Source of the DNA: Atopostipes suicloacalis DSM 15692
GTDB lineage: Bacteria; Bacillota; Bacilli; Lactobacillales; Carnobacteriaceae_A
Length of the DNA stretch: 49,461 nucleotides
NCBI RefSeq assembly: GCF_900129085.1
Contig: NZ_FQUF01000019.1
Location: forward strand, 1-49,461
Reading direction: 5' to 3'
Position numbers and translations under genes: made by a program. The notes beneath the pieces were generated by a model. The model did not search any database and was not told where the DNA came from. It worked only from the letters and a program-made list of their open reading frames with translations. Positions 1-7,978 of this stretch are shown piece after piece; the first letter of the stretch is position 1; every line of letters starts with the position of its first letter.

Positions 1-347
1 GTCATTCGATCAAAAAAACGAGAGATTGAAGGTTGTGAAGCCCACACACCGTCCGTTGACAGAGTCTGTAATACCGGATCATGCTGTAAGATATCTGCTG
101 ATAAATCAGCTTTATAACCAGCGATGATCTGAAAAAGTATTTGTTTCAAAATCTTATGGTTATCGTGTATCCAGTAACGACGGTCTTCATTAAACGAAAC
201 GATTTTTTTAGAAAGCTCTGTAAAATGAAAAGCATCTATAAATTCGTTGACCAACGTCAAACCAGAATCACTCGATAAACGACCACCTGTATGAGAGACA
301 TGTAAATGATTATTGAATTTTGCTGCAGTTTCTTGTAAAGTAACCAT
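1..347 (-). mobile_element. IS1380-family transposase, N-terminal part (cut by window edge)
   Basis: The reverse strand reads an open frame from ATG at 347, preceded by AGGAG, to the window edge, giving about 115 residues. It begins MVTLQETAAKF. It contains GGRLSSDSGLTLVNEF near residues 18-33 and GYKADLSADILQHDP near residues 75-89. Both match the N-terminal pattern of IS1380-family DDE transposases (early Leu-rich segment, then a GYxDxxDxxxLxxDP-like motif). The catalytic core lies outside the window, so activity cannot be judged. The element must end between this start codon and the PTS gene at 542. Family recognition is by motif memory, not by a search. Confidence 0.72.
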
Positions 348-410
348 TGAGAGAACTCCTTTCTATTGGTTGTTTGTCGTGAATTAACCATATCAGAAAG
401 GGGTTCTTTT

Positions 411-433
411 TTCATCACCTAATGGGTGATGAA
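411..433. repeat. Perfect 9-bp palindrome near the IS end
   Basis: TTCATCACC and GGTGATGAA face each other across a 5-nt loop, between the transposase start and the EIIC gene. No T-tract follows on either strand in the direction a terminator would need. It may be a subterminal structure of the IS or a chromosomal relic. The IS terminal repeat itself could not be fixed because the other end is missing. Confidence 0.5.
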
Positions 434-541
434 GCAATTTACTATAAGTATTATAATTACAACATTCATTAACATTTTTAGAAAAACTATGAATTATTCA
501 GGTCTCTTATTTCAGTCAGTTAAAGGTGTCTAACTTTCAAT

Positions 542-1840
542 TTATTTTTCTGCTGCTAGTTCTGCTGCTTCTCTTTCTGTTGCAGCTTCTTGTTCTTCTG
601 CTACTAAATATTCTTTATCTAAACTACGCATAAATGGATAGTAAATAACCACACTCGTCAACAAAGTGACTACTTGTAGCAGAGCTGCACTTATGGCCCC
701 GCCAGAAGCTAGATACCCACTAATTATAGGCGGCATGGTCCAAGGCACAACAATACCGGCTGGGCTTGCTACTAGGCCTGTTGTCATCGCAAAGTAAGAA
801 ATAATTGCCATAACAATCGGAGCTGCAATAAAAGGAATTAATAATTTAAAGTTTAAAACAATTGGTAAACCAAAAATAAGTGGTTCATTAATATTAAAAA
901 TTCCTGAAGGCAGTGTTAATGCACCTAAGGCTTTTGCTCGTTCACTCTTTGTGAAAAAGGCTAGTACGATTGCTAAACCTAGTGTTGATCCTCCACCACC
1001 AATCCAAACGAAGATCGTCATAAATTCATTCGTAATAATATTTGGTAAGGCTTCACCCGCTTCTAAAGCTAAACGGTTTTGATCCGTATTTTGTAGCCAA
1101 ATCGGGTTCATAATCGGTCCAATAATGTTTTGTCCGTGAATTCCTAAGAACCAGAAGAATGAATTTAAGAATATCATTAACAATGAGCCCCATAGAGAAG
1201 AACCCACTGCGGTAAATGGACGTCCAATCGTTTCTGTTACTAATACGTGGATGTTTCCATCCGCGACTCCTGTCATATCTATAATTGCATATAAAACACC
1301 AAATAATAAAATAACTAAAAATCCTGGAATTAAAGCCGAGAACGAACGTGACACTGCTGGTGGAACACCTTCTGGCATTTTTATTGTCCAGTCTTTTTCA
1401 ACAGCGAAACTAAATATTTCAGCCGTAATTAACCCAACAACAATAGCAATAAATAATCCAGCACTTCCAACATACGTGTAACCAATACCCGTTCCAGCGT
1501 CTGTTGCTAAGTCAGGTGTTACAATCACAAAAGCTGAAAGAGCAATAACACCAGCTGAAATACCATCTTTTCCATAGTATCTCGTTAAACTATTTGCGAT
1601 TCCAAATACTGCAATTAACCCCATCAAACCAAATGAACCATTTGTAATTTTACTAAAGTAAGGCGCAATTCCTACGTCTGCAATCCAGTCCATATAAGCT
1701 TCAGAAGGTAAATTTCCTAAAATTAAGAATAAAGAACCAATAATAATCAAAGGCATTCCTAAAACGATACCGTTACGTAAAGCAACTAAATGGCGTTGTG
1801 ACGCTAACTTACCTGCATATAGTTCTATTTTTTCAAACAT
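542..1840 (-). CDS. PTS EIIC, cellobiose/lactose (CelB) family
   Basis: This 432-residue integral membrane protein is the sugar-translocating subunit of a phosphotransferase system, which imports and phosphorylates a sugar at the cytoplasmic membrane. The N-terminus (MFEKIELYAGKLASQRHL) and the segment INEPLIFGLPIVLN around residues 310-330 are typical of CelB-type EIIC, as are about ten hydrophobic helices. A TAGGAGAGG ribosome site precedes the ATG. It lies 25 bp after the MupG gene and is probably co-transcribed with it. No EIIA or EIIB is nearby, so it must borrow them in trans, or the operon was cut on its 3' side where an IS now sits. The partnership with MupG suggests a MurNAc-containing disaccharide as substrate, but family members also carry cello-oligosaccharides. 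The family call is firm; the substrate is inference. Confidence 0.85.
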   Translation of the reverse strand: MFEKIELYAGKLASQRHLVALRNGIVLGMPLIIIGSLFLILGNLPSEAYMDWIADVGIAPYFSKITNGSFGLMGLIAVFGIANSLTRYYGKDGISAGVIALSAFVIVTPDLATDAGTGIGYTYVGSAGLFIAIVVGLITAEIFSFAVEKDWTIKMPEGVPPAVSRSFSALIPGFLVILLFGVLYAIIDMTGVADGNIHVLVTETIGRPFTAVGSSLWGSLLMIFLNSFFWFLGIHGQNIIGPIMNPIWLQNTDQNRLALEAGEALPNIITNEFMTIFVWIGGGGSTLGLAIVLAFFTKSERAKALGALTLPSGIFNINEPLIFGLPIVLNFKLLIPFIAAPIVMAIISYFAMTTGLVASPAGIVVPWTMPPIISGYLASGGAISAALLQVVTLLTSVVIYYPFMRSLDKEYLVAEEQEAATEREAAELAAEK

Positions 1841-1865
1841 ATTTGATCGTTCCTCTCCTACATCT

Positions 1866-2957
1866 TTATTCTACTTCAATAAATTTAAATGAAGACCAAG
1901 GTTTTAAATCGCTTAATAATTCAATCGCATCATCTGTGATTGTACCTACGATGTTGCGAGTACCATCATCTTCAATTGGAAGTAGAATAACTTGTGTTTC
2001 ACCTTTATACTGACCAAAATTATTGTTGCCAAGCACTATAGATCCTTTTTCAACTGGACCTGTTGTATGAACAGGGAAATCTTCTTCACGATATTTAACT
2101 CGTGTCATCGTTGAGCGCAATAGATAAGCAGAGCGGTCTCCACGGTAAACATGCAATTCATCTAAAATGACTTTCTTTTCTAAATCTGTAATATTATCTG
2201 CTAATTCAACAGGTAATAAAATATGTGGACTGAAGAAAGCTTCTGCTGCTTTTCTCAGCTCTTCTTCGGATGCATAACCATTTCCAATAATTAAATCATC
2301 AATTGTGCCAAGCATTTTATAATGAGTAACTTGTACTTCAATCGGTAAATGGCGATGTTCTTCTAAGGAACATAAACCTGTTTGAACCGGCCATGGTCCT
2401 AATTCTCCTACTTGAGAAGTGATAAATGCTGCTGTATTTAGATTATAAGCATTAAATTGTGCCGTTGTTTTTTCAAAATGTTCGCGAGATAAGCCTGAAT
2501 ATTTCATTGGATAAAAGTTATGTGACGCGATTAAATTTTCACGCTTTGGTTGGTAACTCATGACATTATCAATGTATTTTGTGCCACTACTCATATTTAC
2601 TTCAATTTTTAGATCATAATCATTTTTAGTCATTAAAGCTTCTTCTGAGCCACCAAATCCAAGATCTAAACGTATAGAATCTGCACCAATATCAGCAAAA
2701 AATTTCAAATCTTCATAACTAACACCGAGCTGATCAAACAGTCGTGGATTAATATCAAGCGTTGTTTGCATGCCTAATGAGTTTCCGTATTCGATGATTT
2801 CTCGATATTTGTCAACGACCTCATCACGGTCGCCATCGATTTCAAGTAAACTAGTAAAAATACGTTTAAAGCCAAATTCGCTAGCTAATTCTAAGTACTT
2901 TTTATCCTCATCTACATTAGATTTTGAAGGATAAATTGAAACACCTAATTTTTTCAC
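1866..2957 (-). CDS. mupG: MupG-type 6-phospho-N-acetylmuramidase (DUF871)
   Basis: This 363-residue cytoplasmic protein belongs to the DUF871 family: a TIM barrel (about residues 1-235) followed by a small beta domain. It opens with MKKLGVSIYPSKSNVDED and has SHNFYPMKYSGLS near residues 145-157 and GNGYASEEE near 220, features I associate with this family. Staphylococcal MupG cleaves MurNAc-6-phosphate-GlcNAc taken up by a PTS, releasing MurNAc-6P and GlcNAc. Here it is the first gene of a two-gene unit with an EIIC, and AnmK lies upstream, which fits wall-sugar recovery. MurQ, the etherase needed next, is not in the window. Other DUF871 proteins are uncharacterised, so the precise substrate is inferred. 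Confidence 0.8.
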   Translation of the reverse strand: MKKLGVSIYPSKSNVDEDKKYLELASEFGFKRIFTSLLEIDGDRDEVVDKYREIIEYGNSLGMQTTLDINPRLFDQLGVSYEDLKFFADIGADSIRLDLGFGGSEEALMTKNDYDLKIEVNMSSGTKYIDNVMSYQPKRENLIASHNFYPMKYSGLSREHFEKTTAQFNAYNLNTAAFITSQVGELGPWPVQTGLCSLEEHRHLPIEVQVTHYKMLGTIDDLIIGNGYASEEELRKAAEAFFSPHILLPVELADNITDLEKKVILDELHVYRGDRSAYLLRSTMTRVKYREEDFPVHTTGPVEKGSIVLGNNNFGQYKGETQVILLPIEDDGTRNIVGTITDDAIELLSDLKPWSSFKFIEVE

Positions 2958-3002
2958 TTAAATCACCTTTCTTTTGTTATGAAATATTCTTTCAACATAT
3001 TT

Positions 3003-3031
3003 AGTATATAACGAAAACGATTTCGATACAA
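3003..3031 (-). promoter_or_regulatory. Promoter of mupG-EIIC operon
   Basis: On the minus strand TTGTAT (3026-3031) and TATACT (3003-3008) are separated by exactly 17 nt, a good sigma-A promoter, about 45 bp upstream of the mupG start. Confidence 0.72.
3012..3025. promoter_or_regulatory. cre-like CcpA operator inside the mupG promoter
   Basis: The palindromic CGAAAACGATTTCG matches the cre consensus TGWAANCGNTNWCA at all but the two outermost bases. It fills the spacer between -35 and -10, where CcpA binding would block RNA polymerase. Glucose repression of the operon is inferred. Confidence 0.6.
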
Positions 3032-3069
3032 TTTATGTCTTTTCCCTACCTTATGAAAATATTGAAATA

Positions 3070-3098
3070 TTGCGTTCAGCATAGGATACACGTATACT
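3070..3098 (+). promoter_or_regulatory. Promoter of the small membrane protein gene
   Basis: TTGCGT (3070-3075) and TATACT (3093-3098) are 17 nt apart, about 32 bp before the start codon at 3130. This promoter diverges from the mupG promoter. Confidence 0.65.
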
Positions 3099-3129
3099 AT
3101 TTACGAAAATATTTTTTGGAGGTGTATAG

Positions 3130-3351
3130 ATGATAAATAAAATGGTTTCCTATATTAAAAATAATCTCTCCGTTTTAATTATTATTTTGTACTCGACAAT
3201 TATCAGCACCCAGCAAGGTCAGTTAGCTTTAAAATATGGCGAAAAAAGATTCTATTTTTATTTCGTTTTAGGCGGTCTTTTATTGATTCTCCTCATGAAA
3301 GGGATTCAAATGCTTTATCAACGAGACAAAAATTCAAAAACTGATGATTAA
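3130..3351 (+). CDS. Small two-helix membrane protein of unknown function
   Basis: A 73-residue protein preceded by a strong GGAGGTG ribosome site and its own promoter, so it is likely real. Two hydrophobic stretches (about residues 12-27 and 43-61) flank a short polar loop with QQGQLALKYGEKR, and the C-terminus is charged, so it is probably a membrane hairpin with a cytoplasmic tail. I do not recognise the family. It runs head-on against its neighbours and overlaps the end of anmK by 4 bp in convergent orientation, with no visible terminator between them. Its position inside the amino-sugar cluster gives no clear functional hint. Confidence 0.6.
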   Translation: MINKMVSYIKNNLSVLIIILYSTIISTQQGQLALKYGEKRFYFYFVLGGLLLILLMKGIQMLYQRDKNSKTDD

Positions 3352-4484
3352 TTCTGCTCACCAAATGTGACACTTCCTAAGATCACAGGCTTTGATGCAC
3401 CTGTTGCGGATGGAACATTACTTGGTTGGCGATGTAAGGTTTGATTTCCTAAAATAACCATTGCCACGGCTTCTTTGGCATCTGATGAGAGGCCTAAGTC
3501 TTCTTGACGAATAACAGAAATTTCAGGTAAAACTTCTTTAATCATTTGGACTAAAGTTGGATTGTAACTTCCGCCGCCTCCGATAATTAAATCTGTTTTT
3601 TCGGTGGTATACTTATCGACACTTTTCGCAATGGATCTAGCAGTAAACATTGTAGCTGTAGCTAGCCAATCTTCTGCTGGTAGTTTATATTTATTTAAAT
3701 ATTCTTGCACAAATTGCAGGCCAAATTCTTCTCGACCGGTTGTTTTTGGTGGCTCCCTTAAAATAAATGGATGGTTCATCCAGTCTTCTAATACTTTTTC
3801 ATTCACTTGCCCTTGTTTAGCATGTTCTCCATTTTTATCGTATGGTTCATTATAAAAATGCTGACTCAACTCATTAATGATCATATTTCCAGGCCCTGTA
3901 TCAAAGGCGACTAAGTCATTTAGCGAAGCGTTCGGGGGGATGACCGTAACGTTTCCGATGCCGCCGATATTTTGAAGCAAGCGGGTACGTTCATGATGTC
4001 GGTATAAAATATATTCTGAGTATGGCACAATCGGAGCTCCCTGCCCGCCAACCGTCATATCTCTAGGTCGGAAATTTGAAACTACTGTACACCCTGTCTT
4101 TTCTGCGATAACGGCTGCTTCTCCTATTTGTAGAGTTGAAGAGCTATATTTTTCTGTTTCTTCAGGGATATGATAAATTGTTTGACCGTGGGAAGCAATG
4201 AAATCAACATCTTTTAAATTAATTTTTGCTGCTTTACTCACTTTTATAGCCGCATCTGCAAAGAGCTCTCCAAGTTTAACATTTAAAGAACTAATTAAGG
4301 CAGAGTTTGAAGATTCGATGGAAAAGGACTCGCGAATTTGTTGATCAATTTTTTCTGGAATTTCAAGGGTTTCAAAGGCGATTAATTCAACTTCTGTTTC
4401 TTCATTAACACCCGTAATATTTACCAATGCTGCATCTACACCATCTAAAGAAGTCCCTGACATAATTCCTATTGCATAAGTCAT
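3348..4484 (-). CDS. anmK: Anhydro-N-acetylmuramic acid kinase
   Basis: This 378-residue cytoplasmic enzyme phosphorylates 1,6-anhydro-MurNAc and opens its anhydro ring, giving MurNAc-6-phosphate. The phosphate-binding signature IGIMSGTSLDGVDAAL lies at residues 5-20, and the conserved segments ASHGQTIYH (near 98), GGQGAPIVPYSEY (near 148) and FDTGPGNMIINEL (near 194) are present. Length matches the family. An AAAGGAAAT ribosome site precedes the ATG. It is transcribed toward the mupG-EIIC pair but is separated from it by the divergent small gene, so it has its own transcript. In Gram-positives the substrate would come from scavenged wall fragments, and the product would feed MurQ, which is not in the window. 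Confidence 0.93.
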   Translation of the reverse strand: MTYAIGIMSGTSLDGVDAALVNITGVNEETEVELIAFETLEIPEKIDQQIRESFSIESSNSALISSLNVKLGELFADAAIKVSKAAKINLKDVDFIASHGQTIYHIPEETEKYSSSTLQIGEAAVIAEKTGCTVVSNFRPRDMTVGGQGAPIVPYSEYILYRHHERTRLLQNIGGIGNVTVIPPNASLNDLVAFDTGPGNMIINELSQHFYNEPYDKNGEHAKQGQVNEKVLEDWMNHPFILREPPKTTGREEFGLQFVQEYLNKYKLPAEDWLATATMFTARSIAKSVDKYTTEKTDLIIGGGGSYNPTLVQMIKEVLPEISVIRQEDLGLSSDAKEAVAMVILGNQTLHRQPSNVPSATGASKPVILGSVTFGEQN

Positions 4485-4795
4485 TTTAATTTCCTTTCTA
4501 TTTTAGTGATTGAAATGTTGTCTAATTATATTATGTAGACGTGGTCGTAATCGTAAAAACCATGTCATTTAACATAAGTTCCTCTTCTAAAAATATAAAG
4601 CTTTTCTCCTTAATCATAACTCTCTTCTCGTATTCTTGCAGAACTTGTCTTAATTATAAATATTATTTCTATGATATTCAATTAAAACTAAAATAAAATT
4701 TTATATAACTTTTTTAATTATTTTTAAATAAATAAAAGAAAATAGCGTTTTTTTGCAAATATTAATAATAGGAGATAAAACAAAGGAGAGAAATC
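4485..4795. other. AT-rich divergent intergenic region anmK / NERD gene
   Basis: About 310 bp without a gene between two divergent genes. A TATAAT on the minus strand near 4528-4533 could serve anmK, but no good -35 sits at the right distance. The NERD gene has a clear AAAGGAGAG ribosome site, but I see no convincing promoter for it. No repeat or RNA motif is evident. Confidence 0.5.
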
Positions 4796-5704
4796 ATGTT
4801 AATAAAACCACGCACAAAATCCATAACTCATCTTGTCTTAGAATCTTTGAATTACAGAATAGGGTTGCCGGTTGAAGATAAAAGAAGATACCAGAATCAA
4901 ATGAAAGGCTTTCAGGGCGAGCAGCTATTTGATCAGTTGATCAATCACTCGCAACAAACCGGCTTTGTCGTAAATGACTTATTTTTAAGTAGCAAGGATA
5001 CGCACTATCAAATGGATTCTATCCTCATTTTGAATAAGCAGCTGATTATTTATGAAGTCAAAAATTATACCGGAGAGTATTGTTATGAAAATGGCTCTCT
5101 TTTTTCGAAGAATGGCTATAGTCTGCAAAATCCAATCGATCAAGTCAATCGGAAAAAAGCTTATTTAAACAATTGGCTTTTAAATAATGATTATTCTTAT
5201 AAAGTAAAGGCTTACGTTGTATTCATAAATTCGGATTTTTATATTTACAATCTTCCAGCAACAAGCGCCATTCTTTTTGTAGGTCAGCTCGAGCGTCATT
5301 TTAAGACCTTAACGAACGCAAATCAGTCTGTGAATGCTCAAGATAAAAAGCTAGCGCAAGCACTGGCTAATCAGCATAATGGAAATTATCGTCCCGATAA
5401 TTTACCTTCTTATGGTTTTAATTATTTGAAAAAGGGGATTTTATGTCCTAATTGTTTTTCCTTTAAACACACCGATACAAGGGAAAAACGTATTTGTACT
5501 ACATGCGGACATATAGAAAAAATAGCCGACGCGATTTATCGAAGTGTATTGGAATTTCAAGTGCTTTTTCCAGAAATTCCAGTAAGTGTGCAGACGATTT
5601 TCGAATGGTGCGGAGGCAAATATACGAAACCTAGAATTAGAAGAGTACTAAGTCAAAAAATGACTAAGTATTCTAATGGACCAATGACTTATTACAAAAA
5701 CTGA
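4796..5704 (+). CDS. NERD-domain protein with C-terminal zinc ribbon
   Basis: This 302-residue protein carries a nuclease-related (NERD) domain at about residues 35-150. The expected PD-(D/E)XK-like positions are visible: GEQ at 41-43, QMDSILI with Asp74, YEVKN with Glu87 and Lys89, and NPIDQV with Gln116. Two CxxC pairs (Cys217/Cys220 and Cys234/Cys237) form a zinc-ribbon-like knuckle, followed by a basic C-terminal segment with KPRIRRVL. There is no signal peptide or membrane helix. NERD proteins are proposed nucleases of DNA processing or defence; the actual substrate is unknown. The gene points toward the origin, unlike the core genes beside it, and is immediately followed by the hairpin array. 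The domain call is good; the function is open. Confidence 0.78.
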   Translation: MLIKPRTKSITHLVLESLNYRIGLPVEDKRRYQNQMKGFQGEQLFDQLINHSQQTGFVVNDLFLSSKDTHYQMDSILILNKQLIIYEVKNYTGEYCYENGSLFSKNGYSLQNPIDQVNRKKAYLNNWLLNNDYSYKVKAYVVFINSDFYIYNLPATSAILFVGQLERHFKTLTNANQSVNAQDKKLAQALANQHNGNYRPDNLPSYGFNYLKKGILCPNCFSFKHTDTREKRICTTCGHIEKIADAIYRSVLEFQVLFPEIPVSVQTIFEWCGGKYTKPRIRRVLSQKMTKYSNGPMTYYKN

Positions 5705-5721
5705 CTTTTTTAAAAGGTTAT

Positions 5722-5970
5722 CCTTACAAGTCGGGCTTAATTTTGCACTCACTTGTGAGGATAGAGCCGTTACCCTTACAAGTCGGGCTCATTTTCACGC
5801 TCACTTGTGAGGATAGAGCCGTTATCCTTACAAGTCGAGCTCATTTTCACGCTCACTTGTGAGGATAGAGCTGTTACCCTTACAAGTCGGACCTATTTTT
5901 AGGCTCACTTGTGAGGATAGAGCCGTTACCCTAAGGAGTTGGACTTATTTTTGCGCTCACTCCTGAGGAT
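5722..5970. repeat. Five tandem 52-bp hairpin units
   Basis: Five 39-nt hairpins begin at 5722, 5774, 5826, 5878 and 5930, an exact period of 52, with a conserved 13-nt linker (ATAGAGCCGTTAC, one variant). In units 1-4 the arms are CCTTACAAGT and ACTTGTGAGG, pairing over 10 bp with one G-T. In unit 5 they are CCTAAGGAGT and ACTCCTGAGG, where two base pairs changed on both arms together. An inner GGC/GCT-type pairing often extends the stem. The array begins 17 bp after the NERD gene. There are no long T-tracts, so these are not ordinary terminators. Confidence 0.88.
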
Positions 5971-6003
5971 AGAAAGCTACTTATTTCGAAATCTCACTAA
6001 AAA

Positions 6004-6037
6004 TTAAAAAAACGAGTCAACTTTTCAGTCAACTCGT
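6004..6037 (-). terminator. Terminator of the mnmE-mnmG unit
   Basis: On the minus strand ACGAGT...ACTCGT closes a stem, extended internally by GACT/AGTT around a GAAA loop. A run of about eight T follows (A-tract at 4-11 of the 6000 line). It lies about 30 bp after the mnmG stop. Confidence 0.75.
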
Positions 6038-6065
6038 CATTTCACATTCTACTCTATTTTCTTAT

Positions 6066-7964
6066 TTAATTTTCAACCGTTTCATAAGATCCTTGTTCTA
6101 CATACACACTTAAGATAGCAATATCAGAAGGAGTGACTCCACTGATACGGCTGGCTTGCGCAATGGTTTCAGGTTGAATTTTAGTTAAGCGATCAACGGC
6201 CTCTGTCGCTAGACTTCCAATTAATTTATAGTCAATATTTTCTGGAATCTTTTTGTTTTCCATACGTTTTACTTTGTCTACTTTGCGTTGAGCTTTGTTG
6301 ATATAGCCTTCGTATTTAATATGGATTTCAACTTGTTCTTTGACCGCTTTAGAAACTTCTTCTTCTGGCGGATAAATCGCAGCCACATCATCATAAGAAA
6401 CATAAGGACGACGCATGAAGTCATAAGCTAAAATTCCGTCTTTTAATTGTGGTTCTTCTTTTTCTTCCAAATACTCAACGACTTGGCTTGGTTTAATTCG
6501 AACCGTTTTTAGACGGGCTAGTTCAGCTTCCGTTTGTTCTCTCTTTTCTGTAAAAGCAGCATAGCGTTCTTCAGAAATTAAGCCAAAATCATAACCGTAA
6601 TCAGTTAAACGGAAATCTGCATTATCATGACGTAATAACAAACGATATTCGGCACGAGAAGTCAATAAGCGGTATGGTTCTGCTGTTCCTTTGGTTACTA
6701 AATCATCAACCATCACGCCAATATAACTTTCATTACGTTTCATAATAAATGGTTCTTTTCCTTGGTTTCTCAAGGCAGCATTTATTCCCGCAAGCAATCC
6801 TTGCCCAGCAGCTTCTTCGTAACCGGAAGTTCCATTCGTTTGACCCGCTGTGAAAAGTCCTTCAACCATTTTCGTTTCAAGACTTGGTCGTAATTGATGC
6901 GGTAAAATGACATCGTATTCTATGGCATACCCAGTACGCATCATTTGTGCATTTTCTAAGCCTTTTACGGATCGTAGCATATCGACTTGTACATCTTCAG
7001 GAAGTGAGGTGTTTAGACCTTGAACGTAGATCTCATCGGTATCGGCACTTTCTGGTTCTAAGAAAATTTGATGACGATTTTTATCGGCGAAACGCACGAC
7101 TTTATCTTCAATTGATGGACAATAACGAGCGCCTACTCCATCAATAATTCCTGTAAACATTGGTGCACGATCAATGTTACTTAAGATCGTTTCATGAGTA
7201 CCTTCATTTGTATACGTTAGCCAGCATGAATATTGATCTTCAATAGGCATATAATCTTCATCTTTTGATTCATAACTAAAATGATGAGGTTCTGGGTCTC
7301 CAGGTTGTTCTTCTGTATAAGAATAATCAATAGAATCTTTATGAATTCTTGGAGGAGTCCCTGTTTTAAAACGATTCAATTCAAAACCATGTTCTTCTAA
7401 GTTTTCTTGTAGTTTAATCGAAGGTAACGTATTTTCTGGGCCCGATGAATATTTTAATTCACCAATAATAATTTGACCACGAGCTGAAGTTCCAGTAGTT
7501 AGAACAACCGATTTTGCTCGGTAAATTGCTCCAGTGTTAGAAACGACTCCTTCAATTTTATCATCTTCAATGAGTAATTCTTCAATAATTCCTTGTTTTA
7601 AATCAAGATTTTCTGTGTGTTCTAGTGTCTTTTTCATTTCCAAAGAATATAAATGTTTGTCTGCTTGTGCGCGTAATGCCCGAACAGCAGGACCTTTTGC
7701 GGTATTTAATAGACGCATTTGAATATAGGTTTTATCAATGTTTCGACCCATTTCTCCACCGAGCGCATCAATTTCTCGAACCACAATTCCTTTTGCAGGT
7801 CCTCCTATAGAAGGATTACATGGCATAAAGGCAATCTTATCTAAACTAATCGTAGCTAATAATGTCTTTTGTCCCATACGTGCGGCTGCCAATGCAGCTT
7901 CAACGCCTGCGTGTCCACCACCTACAACAACAACATCATAGTTTCCAGCTTCATATTTTTGCAT
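6066..7964 (-). CDS. mnmG: tRNA uridine-5-carboxymethylaminomethyl modification enzyme MnmG (GidA)
   Basis: This 632-residue FAD protein works with MnmE to install the carboxymethylaminomethyl group at wobble uridine 34 of certain tRNAs. The dinucleotide-binding motif [20 protein letters not shown] lies at residues 11-30, and conserved segments [12 protein letters not shown] (near 48), LKTGTPPRI-like [10 protein letters not shown] (near 200) and [13 protein letters not shown] (near 375) are present. Length is normal. It starts 14 bp after mnmE, with an AGGAGG ribosome site, and is clearly co-transcribed. The pair sits near the origin in many bacteria, as it does here. Nothing unusual is seen. 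Confidence 0.97.
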   Translation of the reverse strand: MQKYEAGNYDVVVVGGGHAGVEAALAAARMGQKTLLATISLDKIAFMPCNPSIGGPAKGIVVREIDALGGEMGRNIDKTYIQMRLLNTAKGPAVRALRAQADKHLYSLEMKKTLEHTENLDLKQGIIEELLIEDDKIEGVVSNTGAIYRAKSVVLTTGTSARGQIIIGELKYSSGPENTLPSIKLQENLEEHGFELNRFKTGTPPRIHKDSIDYSYTEEQPGDPEPHHFSYESKDEDYMPIEDQYSCWLTYTNEGTHETILSNIDRAPMFTGIIDGVGARYCPSIEDKVVRFADKNRHQIFLEPESADTDEIYVQGLNTSLPEDVQVDMLRSVKGLENAQMMRTGYAIEYDVILPHQLRPSLETKMVEGLFTAGQTNGTSGYEEAAGQGLLAGINAALRNQGKEPFIMKRNESYIGVMVDDLVTKGTAEPYRLLTSRAEYRLLLRHDNADFRLTDYGYDFGLISEERYAAFTEKREQTEAELARLKTVRIKPSQVVEYLEEKEEPQLKDGILAYDFMRRPYVSYDDVAAIYPPEEEVSKAVKEQVEIHIKYEGYINKAQRKVDKVKRMENKKIPENIDYKLIGSLATEAVDRLTKIQPETIAQASRISGVTPSDIAILSVYVEQGSYETVEN

Positions 7965-7978
7965 AATAACCTCCTATG

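Noticed and set aside
4485-4795. Hidden small gene in the anmK/NERD gap
   Set aside because: No frame with a ribosome site and plausible protein was found; the DNA is simply AT-rich.
5722-5970. CRISPR array
   Set aside because: Linkers between repeats are only 13 nt and nearly identical, and the units are hairpins with variable loops, so there are no unique spacers.
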